A DNA stretch of 64,000 nucleotides, taken from the NCBI GenBank assembly GCA_048264125.1, contig JBLXDM010000002.1, positions 372,001 through 436,000 of the forward strand, read 5' to 3'. Numbering within the stretch: position 1 is the stretch's first letter; each line of letters opens with the position of its first letter. A model generated the notes under the pieces. The model saw only the letters and a list, made by a program, of their open reading frames with translations, searched no databases and was not told where the DNA came from. The DNA is from M1-B18 sp048264125. Lineage in GTDB: Bacteria; Bacillota; Clostridia; Peptostreptococcales; Natronincolaceae. The position numbers and the translations under genes were made by a program. Positions 16,565-27,500 of the stretch are shown here, piece by piece.

Positions 16565-18163
16565 CTTGTTTTCTATCGATGCCTTTATGAAGTCTCTGAA
16601 CAGTGGATGGGGTCTTGTTGGTCTGGACTTGAATTCTGGGTGGAATTGGGCTGCTACGTACCAGGGGTGGTCCTTTAGCTCTATGATTTCCACTAGTCTT
16701 TCATCTGGAGATATCCCGCTGATGATTAGGCCTGCTTCTGTCAGCTTGTCTCTGTATAAATTATTGAACTCGTAACGATGTCTGTGTCTTTCGTATATTA
16801 GCTCTTCGTTGTAGGCCTCCTTGGCCTTTAAGCCTGCATATATCTTACATGGGTATATCCCCAGCCTCATGGTACCTCCCATGTCCTCTATGTCCTTTTG
16901 CTCTGGCATAAGGTCTATTACTGGGTTTGTGGTGGTGGCTGAAAGCTCGGAGCTGTGAGCATCCTTTAAGCCCAGCACATTTCTGGCAAATTCAATTACC
17001 GCCAGCTGCATGCCAAGGCATATGCCCAGCATTGGCACCTTGTTTTCTCTAGCATATTGCAGCGCCACCAGCTTACCGTCTATGCCTCTGTCGCCGAAGC
17101 CTCCGGGTATTAGTATGCCATCTACATCCTTTAGAAGCTCCTCTACGGTGTCCTTTGTTACCGACACGGAATGTATCCAGTCTATTTCTACCTTGGCATC
17201 ATTATGGATTCCCCCATGAGTTAAGGCCTCTGACACTGAAAGGTAGGCATCCCTTAGCTCTACGTATTTTCCTACTAGGGCTATTTTTACTGTTTTGGTT
17301 GGGTTCTTATGCTTGTCTACTATTTCTTTCCACTGCTTTAGGTCGGCTTCTCCTGCCTGTAGGCCAAGGTGCTTTATGGCTATTGTATCCAGGCCTTCTT
17401 CCTTCAGCATCAATGGCACTTCATACAGGCTTTCTGCATCTAGGTTTTGTACAACATTGCCCTTATCTATATTACAGAATAGTCCTATTTTGTCCTTCAT
17501 GTCCTGTGAAAGGGCCTTTTCTGCACGACATACTATGACATCCGGCTGTATGCCTATGCTTCTAAGCTCCTTAACGCTATGCTGGGTGGGCTTTGTCTTT
17601 AGCTCTCCCGCCTTTCCAAGATAGGGCACTAGGGTTACATGGATATACATGACGTTATCTCTGCCTACATCGTATTTTACCTGTCGGATGGCCTCTATGA
17701 AGGGAAGGCTTTCTATGTCCCCTACTGTACCGCCTATTTCTGTTATTACGACATCAAAGGTACCTTCCTTGGCTACCCTGTAGATTCTTTCCTTTATCTC
17801 ATTGGTGATATGGGGAATTACCTGCACTGTCCCCCCCAGATAGTCACCCTTTCTTTCCTTGGTTATAACGGACCAGTAGACCTTGCCCGAGGTTACATTG
17901 CTGCTTTTGCTGAGGTTTATATCTATAAATCTTTCATAATGGCCTAGGTCTAAATCTGTTTCGGCGCCATCGTCGGTTACGAATACCTCTCCATGCTGGT
18001 AGGGGCTCATGGTGCCGGGGTCTATATTGATGTAGGGATCAAATTTTTGGATGGATACCTTTAAGCCTCTGCTCTTTAATAGCTGCCCCAAGGATGCTGC
18101 TGTGATGCCTTTGCCCAGTGAGGAAACGACTCCTCCTGTTACGAAAATGTACTTTGTCGACAT
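16556..18163 (-). CDS. pyrG: CTP synthase
   Basis: Converts UTP, ATP and glutamine to CTP in the cytosol. The start chosen is ATG 18163 (MSTKYIFVTGG) with AAGGAG 8 bases upstream, giving 535 residues, the family norm; the longer in-frame extension is leader sequence. The synthetase domain begins with the ATP/UTP loop GGVVSSLGKGITAASLGQLL. The C-terminal class I glutamine amidotransferase domain carries GICLGMQ (nucleophile Cys near 381) and a His/Glu pair near the C-terminus (FHPEF). It lies downstream of the SLH/ctpA-like genes on the same strand but has its own promoter and a hairpin leader, so it is probably regulated separately. Confidence 0.97.
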   Translation of the reverse strand: MSTKYIFVTGGVVSSLGKGITAASLGQLLKSRGLKVSIQKFDPYINIDPGTMSPYQHGEVFVTDDGAETDLDLGHYERFIDINLSKSSNVTSGKVYWSVITKERKGDYLGGTVQVIPHITNEIKERIYRVAKEGTFDVVITEIGGTVGDIESLPFIEAIRQVKYDVGRDNVMYIHVTLVPYLGKAGELKTKPTQHSVKELRSIGIQPDVIVCRAEKALSQDMKDKIGLFCNIDKGNVVQNLDAESLYEVPLMLKEEGLDTIAIKHLGLQAGEADLKQWKEIVDKHKNPTKTVKIALVGKYVELRDAYLSVSEALTHGGIHNDAKVEIDWIHSVSVTKDTVEELLKDVDGILIPGGFGDRGIDGKLVALQYARENKVPMLGICLGMQLAVIEFARNVLGLKDAHSSELSATTTNPVIDLMPEQKDIEDMGGTMRLGIYPCKIYAGLKAKEAYNEELIYERHRHRYEFNNLYRDKLTEAGLIISGISPDERLVEIIELKDHPWYVAAQFHPEFKSRPTRPHPLFRDFIKASIENKSE

Positions 18164-18212
18164 GAGATAACACTCCTTCTTTATAATATATATAATAAGA
18201 TTAACTTTAAAA

Positions 18213-18232
18213 GCGTTAGTGAATAGTGAATA
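18213..18232 (+). repeat. TAGTGAATAG-type intergenic repeat
   Basis: GCGTTAGTGAATAGTGAATA, the clearest form of the dispersed repeat, in the pyrG leader between the hairpins and the start codon. Confidence 0.6.
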
Positions 18233-18262
18233 AGTAATACTTACCTCTATAAAAAGAGAGAA

Positions 18263-18307
18263 GTCACCCCTAAGGGTGACCTTTTTCAGGGCACCCATTT
18301 AGGGTGC
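18263..18307 (-). promoter_or_regulatory. tandem hairpins in the pyrG leader, candidate attenuator
   Basis: On the minus strand GCACCC/GGGTGC (18291-18307) is followed by GTCACCC/GGGTGAC (18263-18280) and then TTCTCTCTTTTT. Both stems share a CACCC/GGGTG core, so the arms could swap partners, as in a terminator/antiterminator switch. It may instead be a double terminator for the upstream protease gene. It does not carry the GGGC transcript start of the Bacillus pyrG reiteration mechanism. Confidence 0.5.
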
Positions 18308-18352
18308 TCGATTTTGTAAAGTTTATTAAGATCAAATTTAAATAACTATAAT

Positions 18353-18381
18353 ATTTTATATAATACTACGCTACATGTCAA
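18353..18381 (-). promoter_or_regulatory. candidate pyrG promoter
   Basis: TTGACA (18376-18381), a 17-base spacer and TAAAAT (18353-18358) on the minus strand. This gives a leader of about 180 bases that includes the tandem hairpins. Confidence 0.5.
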
Positions 18382-18434
18382 CAAATTTCTATAGTCCTTT
18401 TAAATTATTTTTTTCTCTTTTATTATCCTTTTAT

Positions 18435-19838
18435 CTATTGGGCTATGACCTTAGTATTGCCTTCCTTAAGGTATTCTATAGCTGTTTTTAACTGCATATC
18501 ATATTCTCTGCTGTAGATGGTGCTTATAAACATATACTCTATAGAAGCCTGTATTTCTGTTGTAAGCTCTGCTGAGGCCTCCAGTTCGTAGTTCTTAGTG
18601 AAGGCTGCTATAGCTGCTGCTGTGGTAGTGCCATATACCCCTGTAGTATCTTCTATTGTGTAGCCCAGCACCTTTAGCCGCTGCTGTACTCCTTCTATTT
18701 CCTCGGAGGTATCACCGGGCTTAAAGGAGTTTTCGTAGCTTAGGGGCTTAAACTCCTGTGCCTGTATTTCATAGGTCAGTCTTTCTACTTCTATGTCCGG
18801 GATAACTCCTACTTCATCTATGATATTTTTATTGGGGCTTAAATATCTTGCCACTGTTATTTTAAAGCCTTCTTTATTGCTTAGCGCTACGATTTGCTGC
18901 ACTGTTCCTTTTCCGTAGGTAGTCTTACCTATTATAGTTCCGCTTCCTGTGTCCTGTACCGCTGCTGCCAATATTTCTGATGCGCTGGCACTACCCTCAT
19001 TTACCAGTATAGCCAGCGAGTCAAAAGGTTGAAGAGTTGAGAAAGAAGAATAGGTCATATATCCTTGCTTGTAGCCTATATGCAGTATTGGACTTGGCGT
19101 AATCAATAGCTTTGCCATCTTTATCACTTCATCCAAATTCCCGCCCGGATTGTCCCTTAAATCTACTATCGCCTGCTTTATACTGCCACTTACCATTTTA
19201 CCAACAACTTCTGCAAAATATTCGTAAGCATGGCCATTAAACTCATTCACCTTTATATATCCAATGCCTTCGATTATGTCATAGCTTACGGGATTGTTAG
19301 TAATTTGTTCTCTAACGATTATGTACTCTACTATAGTGTCACCTGTACCTCTAATAATGCCTAGAATAACCTCGCTACCCGCAGGTCCTCTGACCTTCGC
19401 TGAGGCCTCTGTAGTGTTGAGTCCTCTTATTAGCTCACCATCTACCGAATATATTTCATCCCCCGGGAGTAGCCCCGCCTTTTCTGCAGGCGAATCTGGT
19501 ATTGGTTGATCTATTATTATCCTTCCATTGGCTTCCTTTATATAGGCTCCTATGCCTGCATAGTCTCCCGCTACTCTTTCAAAGAGCTCATTAAACTCCT
19601 TTTCAGTATAATAGGCACTATGCTGGTCTAAATTACTGAAGATTTCCTGAGGCGTATCTCCTTTTAGCTGATCGGTGGTTATTGGGTCTACATAAAAGTC
19701 TACTACGATCTCCTTCAATGCCTCTAAATCCTCCGGTGTGTAGGTGTAGGCAAAGGTCATGGTGGTCATGCTTGAGATAATTAAAACTGCAATTATAAGG
19801 GCTGTAAGGAGCCTATGCTGCTTAGGTTTTCTTTGCAT
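18435..19838 (-). CDS. S41 family C-terminal processing protease with PDZ and peptidoglycan-binding domain
   Basis: A CtpA-type serine protease with one N-terminal membrane anchor or signal (LLTALIIAVLIISSMTTMTFA). A PDZ domain follows (about residues 90-165, with GIGAYIKEANGRIIIDQPIP and LLPGDEIYSVDG). The catalytic domain has GSASASEI (Ser near 287) and GKTTYGKGT (Lys near 307). A C-terminal peptidoglycan-binding-like domain contains GVQQRLKVLGYTI and GVYGTTT. The ATG at 19838 is preferred because AGGGGG lies upstream; an earlier in-frame start lacks one. It comes after two SLH-protein genes, so processing of surface proteins is a reasonable inference. It also resembles the sporulation protease CtpB, but it lies outside a sporulation operon. 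Confidence 0.88.
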   Translation of the reverse strand: MQRKPKQHRLLTALIIAVLIISSMTTMTFAYTYTPEDLEALKEIVVDFYVDPITTDQLKGDTPQEIFSNLDQHSAYYTEKEFNELFERVAGDYAGIGAYIKEANGRIIIDQPIPDSPAEKAGLLPGDEIYSVDGELIRGLNTTEASAKVRGPAGSEVILGIIRGTGDTIVEYIIVREQITNNPVSYDIIEGIGYIKVNEFNGHAYEYFAEVVGKMVSGSIKQAIVDLRDNPGGNLDEVIKMAKLLITPSPILHIGYKQGYMTYSSFSTLQPFDSLAILVNEGSASASEILAAAVQDTGSGTIIGKTTYGKGTVQQIVALSNKEGFKITVARYLSPNKNIIDEVGVIPDIEVERLTYEIQAQEFKPLSYENSFKPGDTSEEIEGVQQRLKVLGYTIEDTTGVYGTTTAAAIAAFTKNYELEASAELTTEIQASIEYMFISTIYSREYDMQLKTAIEYLKEGNTKVIAQ

Positions 19839-19932
19839 TTTGGTTGTCCCCCTTTTAAAGTTTATCAATATTTTTATTATACACTACTTTTTGTGTTGTT
19901 TAACGATGCTTTTAATAATTTAATAATTAAAA

Positions 19933-19972
19933 CATTGGCTGCAGCAGAGTTTTTTCTCCACTACAGCCATTA
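19933..19972 (-). terminator. terminator after the SLH gene
   Basis: On the minus strand ATGGCTGtAG...GAG pairs with CTC...CTgCAGCCA, followed by TGTTTTAATTATT. It sits 5 bases beyond the stop of the 495-residue SLH protein, so read-through to the protease gene may be partial. Confidence 0.65.
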
Positions 19973-19976
19973 TGGT

Positions 19977-21464
19977 CTAATAATTCAATATCGCTTCTCT
20001 ATAATCGTATCTCAGCTCCTGCTGTAGATAGTGGATTAGGTTTGTCATCATTCTGGCGGCCTCTGCCTTTGTTAGGGACCTTGCGGGCTGGAAGTAATTT
20101 TCTTCATTTCCCGCCACCAAGCCCAGCTCCTTGGCTACGTATACGTAATCCTTGGCCCATGGTTGTATGCTGGAGTCGTCTCTAAAGCCTGTGCTGTATT
20201 GCTGTATTGGTGCCAGGTTTTCAAAGCCCAAAAGCCTTACCATGATTGCCACTGCCTCTGCCTTTGTCAGGGCATTGCTGGGGTAGAAGCGATTTTGCTC
20301 TGCCCCCTGCATGATTCCCTTTTCGTTCATTATCTTTATATATTTATAATTGGGGTCCTGATTGCTGACATCTGTAAATAGTCTAGGCTCCTCTGTCACG
20401 GTTACTGAACGCTGTCTTGAGGGTGGTGTTTCCTCTGGCACCAGTCCCATTACTGTGGCAATTGCCCTAGCAAAGTCTCCTCTGCTCATGGGTAGTGTGG
20501 GACCATAGTATGTGCTGTCGGGATATACCGCCCGCAGGCTTGCCAGAAACATGATATCCCCCTCTGCCCAGAAGCCTGCGATATCTCTGATGGAGGGTAT
20601 CTCCAGCCTTTGATTCAATGGGTTTGTGTCCAGACTAAAGCTTTGAGTCCCTATGTTTCTTTGAGAGAGCACTGCTCCAGTAGCTGATAGTCTTGGCAGG
20701 TCATAGCTGTATTTCAATACATTTTCCTGCTGCTCAACCAGCAGGTAGCCTCCTCTGAAGCTGATCTGGGTGGGCATATTGGCCTCATAGCTATAGTCCA
20801 GTGTCCTGTTGTGAACTGCCTCCACCCTTGCGGTGGCCTGCCATTTGACAGGGGTATCTCCGAAGGTTTCGTATTGTATAAAATGATCTAGGGTCTGGGT
20901 CTCGGTGGTTCCCCAGTTTTGGTCGTAGCCCACTGTCGAGCCCTTGGTTTCTATAGTTACCCTTCCTTCGGTATCATTTATCGTATAGGCCTTTCGGGCA
21001 TCCAGATTCCCTGCCAAATATGTGACGGCAGGCTTTATCTGATATATATCCGACTTACTCCACTGAACATTTCTTTCTGTGGTCTCGTATTCCACTCCAT
21101 TTACCGTTATCGACTCCTTAAAGGAGTTAAGTACATAATTGTCTACCCTTTGTGTACCATTAAGGCTTATGTTTTTGGTAATGTTCACCGTTCTGGTAAG
21201 CTCTGCATTTTTTAATGGATTTGCCAGCTTATAGGTGTATCTTTCAGTAATCCTGTCGCTTCTATCTGTTGTCCTTATATCTATTGTACCCTCCAGTAGT
21301 ATGGGCTCACCGGTTACAAAGATAACCTCCATATACTTCATTTCATTTTTTATACCCCCATCGTAGCCGGGTATTTCCATCGCCAAGGCACTTAGAGTAT
21401 TGGTGAGAAGCAGGATTACTACCAGGCTGATATTTAATATTCGTCTTTTTTTGCTCTTCTTCAT
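19977..21464 (-). CDS. surface protein with three C-terminal SLH domains
   Basis: 495 residues. A signal peptide (NISLVVILLLTNTLSALA) is followed by a beta-rich N-terminal domain of about 280 residues of no family I recognise. Three SLH repeats come last (about residues 295-355, 375-435 and 440-490), with the landmarks DIAGFWAEGDIMFLASLRAV, KYIKIMNEKGIMQG and AKDYVYVAKELGLVAG. The SLH domains would bind the protein to the wall polymer. The gene lies 14 bases after the preceding SLH gene, with ribosome binding site GGGGGG, so they are one operon. Confidence 0.85.
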   Translation of the reverse strand: MKKSKKRRILNISLVVILLLTNTLSALAMEIPGYDGGIKNEMKYMEVIFVTGEPILLEGTIDIRTTDRSDRITERYTYKLANPLKNAELTRTVNITKNISLNGTQRVDNYVLNSFKESITVNGVEYETTERNVQWSKSDIYQIKPAVTYLAGNLDARKAYTINDTEGRVTIETKGSTVGYDQNWGTTETQTLDHFIQYETFGDTPVKWQATARVEAVHNRTLDYSYEANMPTQISFRGGYLLVEQQENVLKYSYDLPRLSATGAVLSQRNIGTQSFSLDTNPLNQRLEIPSIRDIAGFWAEGDIMFLASLRAVYPDSTYYGPTLPMSRGDFARAIATVMGLVPEETPPSRQRSVTVTEEPRLFTDVSNQDPNYKYIKIMNEKGIMQGAEQNRFYPSNALTKAEAVAIMVRLLGFENLAPIQQYSTGFRDDSSIQPWAKDYVYVAKELGLVAGNEENYFQPARSLTKAEAARMMTNLIHYLQQELRYDYREAILNY

Positions 21465-21478
21465 CCTAATTCCCCCCC

Positions 21479-24286
21479 TTATTGTTCTATTATTACAACA
21501 TAGGCATCGTCACCTGTGGATACATTTTTATTCTTTATTAAATATGCCTTTGCTCTGGCCTTTATCAGGTAGAGCTCGTCTCTTGTTATCGGTCTGTCGT
21601 TTATCAGTATAACTGCCTTGTCTATATCTACAGACTCACTGGCACTTGTGGTCTCCCAACGTTTGTTCAATGCATTCCAGTGCCGTATATTCCCTAGCTT
21701 CAGCTCGTCTGCATCTATATCCACTGATGCTACCTCTGCTATGGCAGCATGATCGGTATTTACAAAGCTGCTGTAGCTCATGAGGTTAGGTGTCAGATTG
21801 ATGCTTAGGACCTCCTCAATGGTCTGGTTGTCGCTGAGGGTTGTTTCCTTTACCACCACATATGCAGTTTTATTAATGTAGTAATTATTTTTTACCCTAC
21901 TTCGGAGGGTTGGGTCCTCTATGCTGTCGGGATTTACAAATCGGGAATTCAGCAGATATGCTGCCTCTATTTCCTTCTTCAGGCTGCTTTCATATACATA
22001 GGTGTCCTCCGACATTGTAAATTTCCTTGGTCTTTCTATTTCCACCCACTGGTTGTCCTGAAGCTTTAGATAATCCAGCTGATAGGCCAGTCGGGCGATT
22101 GTTATACTGTAGTCTCCCAGGCTCTCTATTTTTCCTCTGTAGACCACTAATCTTGTGCCGTCTATTCTGTCATCCAGCATGCCGTCATATTCCATTGTTA
22201 TGAGGGAAGCATTTCTTACGCCTCGGTTGACATCGGTAGCTACGTATACCGTCCTCTGGTTTTTCAGATTCATAATATCCACCAGACGATTGTTTTCCAC
22301 CACTATTGTCCCGGGATGAAAGCCCACTATGCTGTTATTTACTACCAGCTGGCTCTTTCCAAATTCAAGGCCGCTGATCTTGCTTTCGTACAGCTGTACA
22401 GAGCCCTCTCTAACCTGAAGCTTTGCAGCCTTTTCTACGCCATAGGCGGACTCCACCGCAACATATACCTCCCGACCCTTGGCATTTGCCAGCTCCGCCA
22501 GGGTTATTTTGTTAGGCCCATTGTATAGGTTGTCCTCCACCTTCAGCTTTATCTTTTGGTCAGGATGCTTTGTCCATGCGCCGTTGTCATATAACGTCAC
22601 TGTATTCAGGATGATTTCCTTGTTTCTTTCGCTTACGCTTTCTATGGTTCCTCGATATAGGCCCGTTATATGCCTTTCGCTGTCCTCTGCCCTTATTTCT
22701 GATATGTCTACGCTATATATATCGTTGAAGGTCAGCATGACCCTGTCGCCTGTTTTCACTTCAAAAAGATTTGCCGTGCTTCCGTTTCTAATAACCTGCG
22801 TGTCGGGGGTAATTCTATATATTTCTCGGCCCTCTTCTGTCCTGAGCTCTACGCTGAGGCTGGTTATTGACAGTATGTCCCCCACCTTGACTCTGCTGCC
22901 AGGGGGTATATAGCCATGAAGATTGGGGTCCTCCTCCAGAAGGCCCTCTATGGCGGTTACCTTACCCTGCTGAAGGGTGACCATGACCTCCTGACCGTAG
23001 AACAGGTCCTTAAAGGCCATCGACTTGCCATTTATTTGAATCTGTGTGATATCCTCTACCTGAAGCATATACTTTTGATCGTCAAAGTCCACCACCATAA
23101 GCCTGCTGTTATTATAATCTACAAGGTCTATAAAGCCCTCTATGGTAATAGGGCCGTCGGCTGTTAGCTTTCCATATACTACCCTTTGGTTTTGGTCGAT
23201 ATAATAGACAAGGGTGTCCCCCTTGTTGATGGTGCTTGACAGTGCCAGCTGTGTTCCCCTTTGCACGGGGAAGTCTACGCCCTTTCCTGCCTCTGTGGCT
23301 ATGAAATTTCTGGTGCCATCATTATTGCTCATTGACAATAGCAGTCTCGGGCTTTCCTGCTGTTGAATCGTCTCTATATCTGCTACATAGCCGATCTTCT
23401 TGGTCAGTCCTCTGGACTCCAGCAGATCATCATGGATATTTACCAGCAGCTGTGCCATTTGTGCCCTTGTAAAGCTGCCCCTCGGGGAGAAGCTGGTACT
23501 GGAGGTGCCCTGCATGGAACCCTTCTGTAGTATTGCCTCCACCATTGGAAGCTTGTCGGTGTCTATCTGCTGCCAATCATTGTAGTTATATACCTTTATC
23601 ATGCTCTGTCCGTAAACAGGCTCCAGTCCAAGGGTTCTTGCCACCCATAGGGCCACCTGCTGACGGCTTACTGCTCTATTCCAGGCTGTATTGTTGCTGA
23701 GTCGGGTCCTTATCTGTGCCTCCAGAGCATTCAGCTCCTGCGGGGTAAGGGTTCCACCTGTGTAATTCTCCAGCTGCTGCTGTACCTGTGCTTCTAAATT
23801 GGTCATTTGAGCCTGTGTGAGGTTTAGTATTTCGTTAACCTCTTGATTGGTGATGATGCCATTTTGAACCGCCACCTGCACATAGCCTCTGGCCCAGTTG
23901 TCAATGGCACTTAGTATTATTACATTTCTGACATTTGCAGGGGCCTGTGTTTCTCCCAGCCTCTGGGCCTCTGCCTCCAGACCTAGACCCCTTACCAAAG
24001 CTGTTATTGCCTCTAGGTATGTGAGATTGCTGTCGGGGGCAAAGCGGTTAGTGCTTGAGTCTTGGCCTCTCATTAAGGAAAGGGCCGAGGCCTCCTGTAT
24101 GGCTTCTCTTCCCCAATGATTTGCAATATCGGTGTATTGTAGGTTTCTCAGTTGATTGCCGCCGCTTATTAACCCCTCGTAGATCGGATGGGAGGTCAAG
24201 CCTTCAATGGCGTAAACGGAAGCATACATATTCATAATGATCAGTGCTATTAATAATATGCTAAACCTTTTTCGAAGATTGCCCAT
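21479..24286 (-). CDS. large surface protein with N-terminal SLH domains and repeated beta domains
   Basis: 935 residues. After the signal peptide (LLIALIIMNMYASVYA), three SLH repeats occupy about residues 50-300 (DIANHWGREAIQEASAL, WARGYVQVAVQNGI, MVEAILQKGSMQGT). The second repeat has a Q-rich insertion. The remaining 600 residues are successive small beta domains, each containing a variant of VTAIEG or TIESVSERNKEIIL, which resembles OB-fold-like or DUF5666-like repeats. It starts at ATG with AAGGAG 8 bases upstream. It shares the operon with the next SLH gene. The role is structural or in wall attachment; no catalytic motif is seen. Confidence 0.82.
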   Translation of the reverse strand: MGNLRKRFSILLIALIIMNMYASVYAIEGLTSHPIYEGLISGGNQLRNLQYTDIANHWGREAIQEASALSLMRGQDSSTNRFAPDSNLTYLEAITALVRGLGLEAEAQRLGETQAPANVRNVIILSAIDNWARGYVQVAVQNGIITNQEVNEILNLTQAQMTNLEAQVQQQLENYTGGTLTPQELNALEAQIRTRLSNNTAWNRAVSRQQVALWVARTLGLEPVYGQSMIKVYNYNDWQQIDTDKLPMVEAILQKGSMQGTSSTSFSPRGSFTRAQMAQLLVNIHDDLLESRGLTKKIGYVADIETIQQQESPRLLLSMSNNDGTRNFIATEAGKGVDFPVQRGTQLALSSTINKGDTLVYYIDQNQRVVYGKLTADGPITIEGFIDLVDYNNSRLMVVDFDDQKYMLQVEDITQIQINGKSMAFKDLFYGQEVMVTLQQGKVTAIEGLLEEDPNLHGYIPPGSRVKVGDILSITSLSVELRTEEGREIYRITPDTQVIRNGSTANLFEVKTGDRVMLTFNDIYSVDISEIRAEDSERHITGLYRGTIESVSERNKEIILNTVTLYDNGAWTKHPDQKIKLKVEDNLYNGPNKITLAELANAKGREVYVAVESAYGVEKAAKLQVREGSVQLYESKISGLEFGKSQLVVNNSIVGFHPGTIVVENNRLVDIMNLKNQRTVYVATDVNRGVRNASLITMEYDGMLDDRIDGTRLVVYRGKIESLGDYSITIARLAYQLDYLKLQDNQWVEIERPRKFTMSEDTYVYESSLKKEIEAAYLLNSRFVNPDSIEDPTLRSRVKNNYYINKTAYVVVKETTLSDNQTIEEVLSINLTPNLMSYSSFVNTDHAAIAEVASVDIDADELKLGNIRHWNALNKRWETTSASESVDIDKAVILINDRPITRDELYLIKARAKAYLIKNKNVSTGDDAYVVIIEQ

Positions 24287-24310
24287 AGTAACGCTCCTTA
24301 CTTTAGAAAA

Positions 24311-24323
24311 TTAGTGAATAGTG
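24311..24323 (+). repeat. TAGTGAATAG-type intergenic repeat
   Basis: TTAGTGAATAGTG, a short copy in the 238-base gap between the TIG gene and the SLH gene. Confidence 0.5.
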
Positions 24324-24467
24324 GAATTCATTTAAAAGCTTAGATTCTTCACTGTGTTCAGAATGACATTTTTTTACTAAGGTCCTGATGGACTTAATTC
24401 ACCTGATATCTGATGACACAAATGACACACCTATGGCAATAGACTGTTGCTTCCCAAAAGAAATGTT

Positions 24468-24489
24468 TGCGGAGGGCTGAGCCTCCGCA
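24468..24489 (-). terminator. hairpin after the TIG-repeat gene
   Basis: TGCGGAGG (24468-24475) pairs perfectly with CCTCCGCA (24482-24489) around a 6-base loop. The downstream T-run on the minus strand is weak, so some read-through into the SLH genes is possible. Confidence 0.7.
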
Positions 24490-24524
24490 GGTAGTAAATA
24501 TATTTTAAGGAGAAAGTAAGCCTT

Positions 24525-27500
24525 TTAGCGGTCCGAAAGCAGCATGTATCTGCCTTTGTTTTTTGTGCTTCCTGTGTTGCTGCTGCCTAGTTTGGTGAAG
24601 CTGTGGGCTGATGCATTGTATTGTCCAAGGAAAAGCTTGTTCTTGTCAGCAGTTGGATATGCCACCTCTTCAAACTTTATGGACATTGTACCATTCCTCA
24701 GCATGCCTGCTATGGCGGTTATTGTGTTGCTGACCTGCAGCTGAAAGTCTATTTCATACACCTCCGAAGCCCTTCTCTGGGTTCTGCCAATGGCGGTGAT
24801 GACTGCCTCGGCCTTCTGCCCCGCTAATCGTTCCACCGATACCCTTACATGGGTGTCATTTAAGTCCTTCACGTTTACCTGACTGACCTCCCGGGTAAAT
24901 AAATCCTTCGGCAGTAGGGTAAAGCTTAAGGTGCCATCTGTTATGGTAATGCTTCTATTCAGGCTCTGTACCACTGAAAGGGGTATAGCCACCACAAATT
25001 TATTTTGCTTGCTGTATTTTGAAAGTGAGAAGTCTATAACATAAGGTGTGGTTCCGGCTGGTATTTCTTCTGTACCTATGGTTCTGATCACCGTTGCACC
25101 GCTTATTTCTTCCTTCCCTTCCTTTCTGAACTTCTGCTGCTCTTTTTCTATGGCCTCAAGCTTTTCTCTCAGCTGCTGGTCCTCCCTTTCGTTGAAGGTT
25201 CTGACTGTTGCCTCTGCAAACTCCAGAGCACTGCCGTAGCGATTCATTGCCCGCACCATAAAGCTGTAGTTCTGGTTCTGCTGTAGTCCCTTCACCAAGA
25301 AATCCGTATCTCTGGTATCTCCCAGGAATACATACTCTCTTTCCGAGGACAGCTTACCATATATTTCGTATCTATCTGCCCTATTCAATACCTCCGGATG
25401 TGAGTCGGACCATACCAGCAGAACTGATGCTTCTGCACCGGGTATAGCCTCCAGCACCAATGGCTTGCTAGGGACGGGTATTTGATACTCAAAGCTTTTA
25501 TATTCTGAGGAGAGTCCTCCATCGGTATTTACTACTATCATATGACTGTTTTCTAGGTCTAAGGCTTCATTGAAGGTTACCTTCAGGGTGTTTTCATTTT
25601 CCACCACTACGCTAGCAGCCTCTATGCCGCCCACAACCACCATTTCACGGTTGTTGCCGTTGCTGTCCACCCCTCTGATACCTCTGGCGGTGATGGTTTG
25701 GCCGGGTTGTACATCCTTCTCCAGCATCATAACGCCGCCGATGATCAGCTTAGCTCCTGTCAGGAATTGTCTACCACTGACTATAACCTCTGTTTGTGTG
25801 TCATTGGTAAATAGCTTGCCGGGATTAACCGTCAGTATTTCCGGCTGGCTGATATAGGTAAATATGTCTGTACCTATGGCTCTACCGTAGTCGTAGTTGA
25901 TCACCTCTATGGTCTGTTTGCCAATTCTGCCCTCCGGCATAATGACCTCCAGGGTCTGAGGGTCTATGTAGGTGACATTTGCCTGCGGTACGGGAATTCC
26001 GCCAATTAGCACCTGTACGATTTTAGGATTGTTAAAGCTATCCCTATCCTTAAATCCTGTACCCTTTATGGTTACCTTAGTGCCTCCGGATACTGGACCA
26101 AGGGCTGGTGTCACAGAGGTAATGGTAGGAGAGCTACCCTCTGTTATATATCTGAAGTAGAAGGGGTTCGGTATTACCTGATCGCCATAGGCAGACCCTC
26201 CATCCTCGTTAAGCACCAGTATTCTTAAAAATTGCCCCACTACTGCTGTATCGGCAGCTGGCACTGTTATGATCAACTCATCATCATTTGGACTCTTATT
26301 TTTTATTGTTGCTTCCTTGCCATCTATAAAGACCTTAACCCCTGCACGGAAGTTTTCTCCGGTTATGATCAAGGGGGAACCGCCGACAGGTGATGCTGTG
26401 GCTACCTTTATTGGATTAGTTCCGGTATAAGGCACTCCATTTATCTCCGTTACCGTCATATCTGACACTGGGGTAATGTTGGTGATTACAGGAGCCCTAA
26501 AGGGATTTGTATAGGTGAAGTCGGATTTTGCATTCTTTCCGTCATAGTTATATACGGTAAGGGTCTTTTTGCCAACCTCTGAGGAGGGTGGTGTCAATAG
26601 CACGATCTTGTTTTCTCCCTCCAACCGCTTTATTACGCCAAGTCGTCTGGTAAGCACCAGGTTGCTGTCCTTTATTTCAATCTTTATATTTTCATCCGCC
26701 ATATGGATTGTATTTTGATCCGCTTGAGCCGGCGGAAGTCCTGACCAATTGATTCTTACTATTATAAATTCCTCTTCCTCTATTATGCTAAAGGTGTTGG
26801 TAGGAGTACCGTCCTTGTAGACATTTAGCTCTTTACCCGGCTCCACATCTTTATAATATAGAGAAATATTGTCTGGTGCATAGGCATTGTAGCGAACTAT
26901 AACATCTCCTATTCTAACCTCTGCCTGACCTGAAAGAATATCCTGAGCTGCTACTTCGTCGCCAAATACCACATGTAGGCCATTTTCTACGAAGTCTTTA
27001 CCTGTTATGGTGATTTCACTACCGCCATACATAGTACCCTGTTTAGGCAGAACGTTGGTGATGGCAGGCTGCTTGGAGCGGTATTCAAAGGCACTTTTCA
27101 TGGTGGCTATGGCTCCGTCGTAGTTGATGACCGTTACGTCAACCCTTCCCGCTGGATTTGGTGGCGTATATTCCACGATAATCATGTCAGAGGTCTCTAT
27201 GGCGTTATAGGTCCCCTTTGGCGGTATTACAAAGGTAACTTTATCCTCCGGAACCCTGATTCCACCGAAGTAAACTGCCGGCAGCTGCTGTGGGTGGGCG
27301 GGATCCGTGCTTCCGTAATTATGGGCTCTGAAGCCGTCTCCGGAAATTAGTATCCTATCCCCCCCTGATGTATTACCTACATTTGGGGTAAGCTTTGTGA
27401 TTCTGACATCATAGCCGGGGTTGACATAGGTATAGCCGTCATATTTGGTGTGGGAGCCTCCGTTGGCATTAAGCACCGTAACCGGTACCATTGCAGAGTT

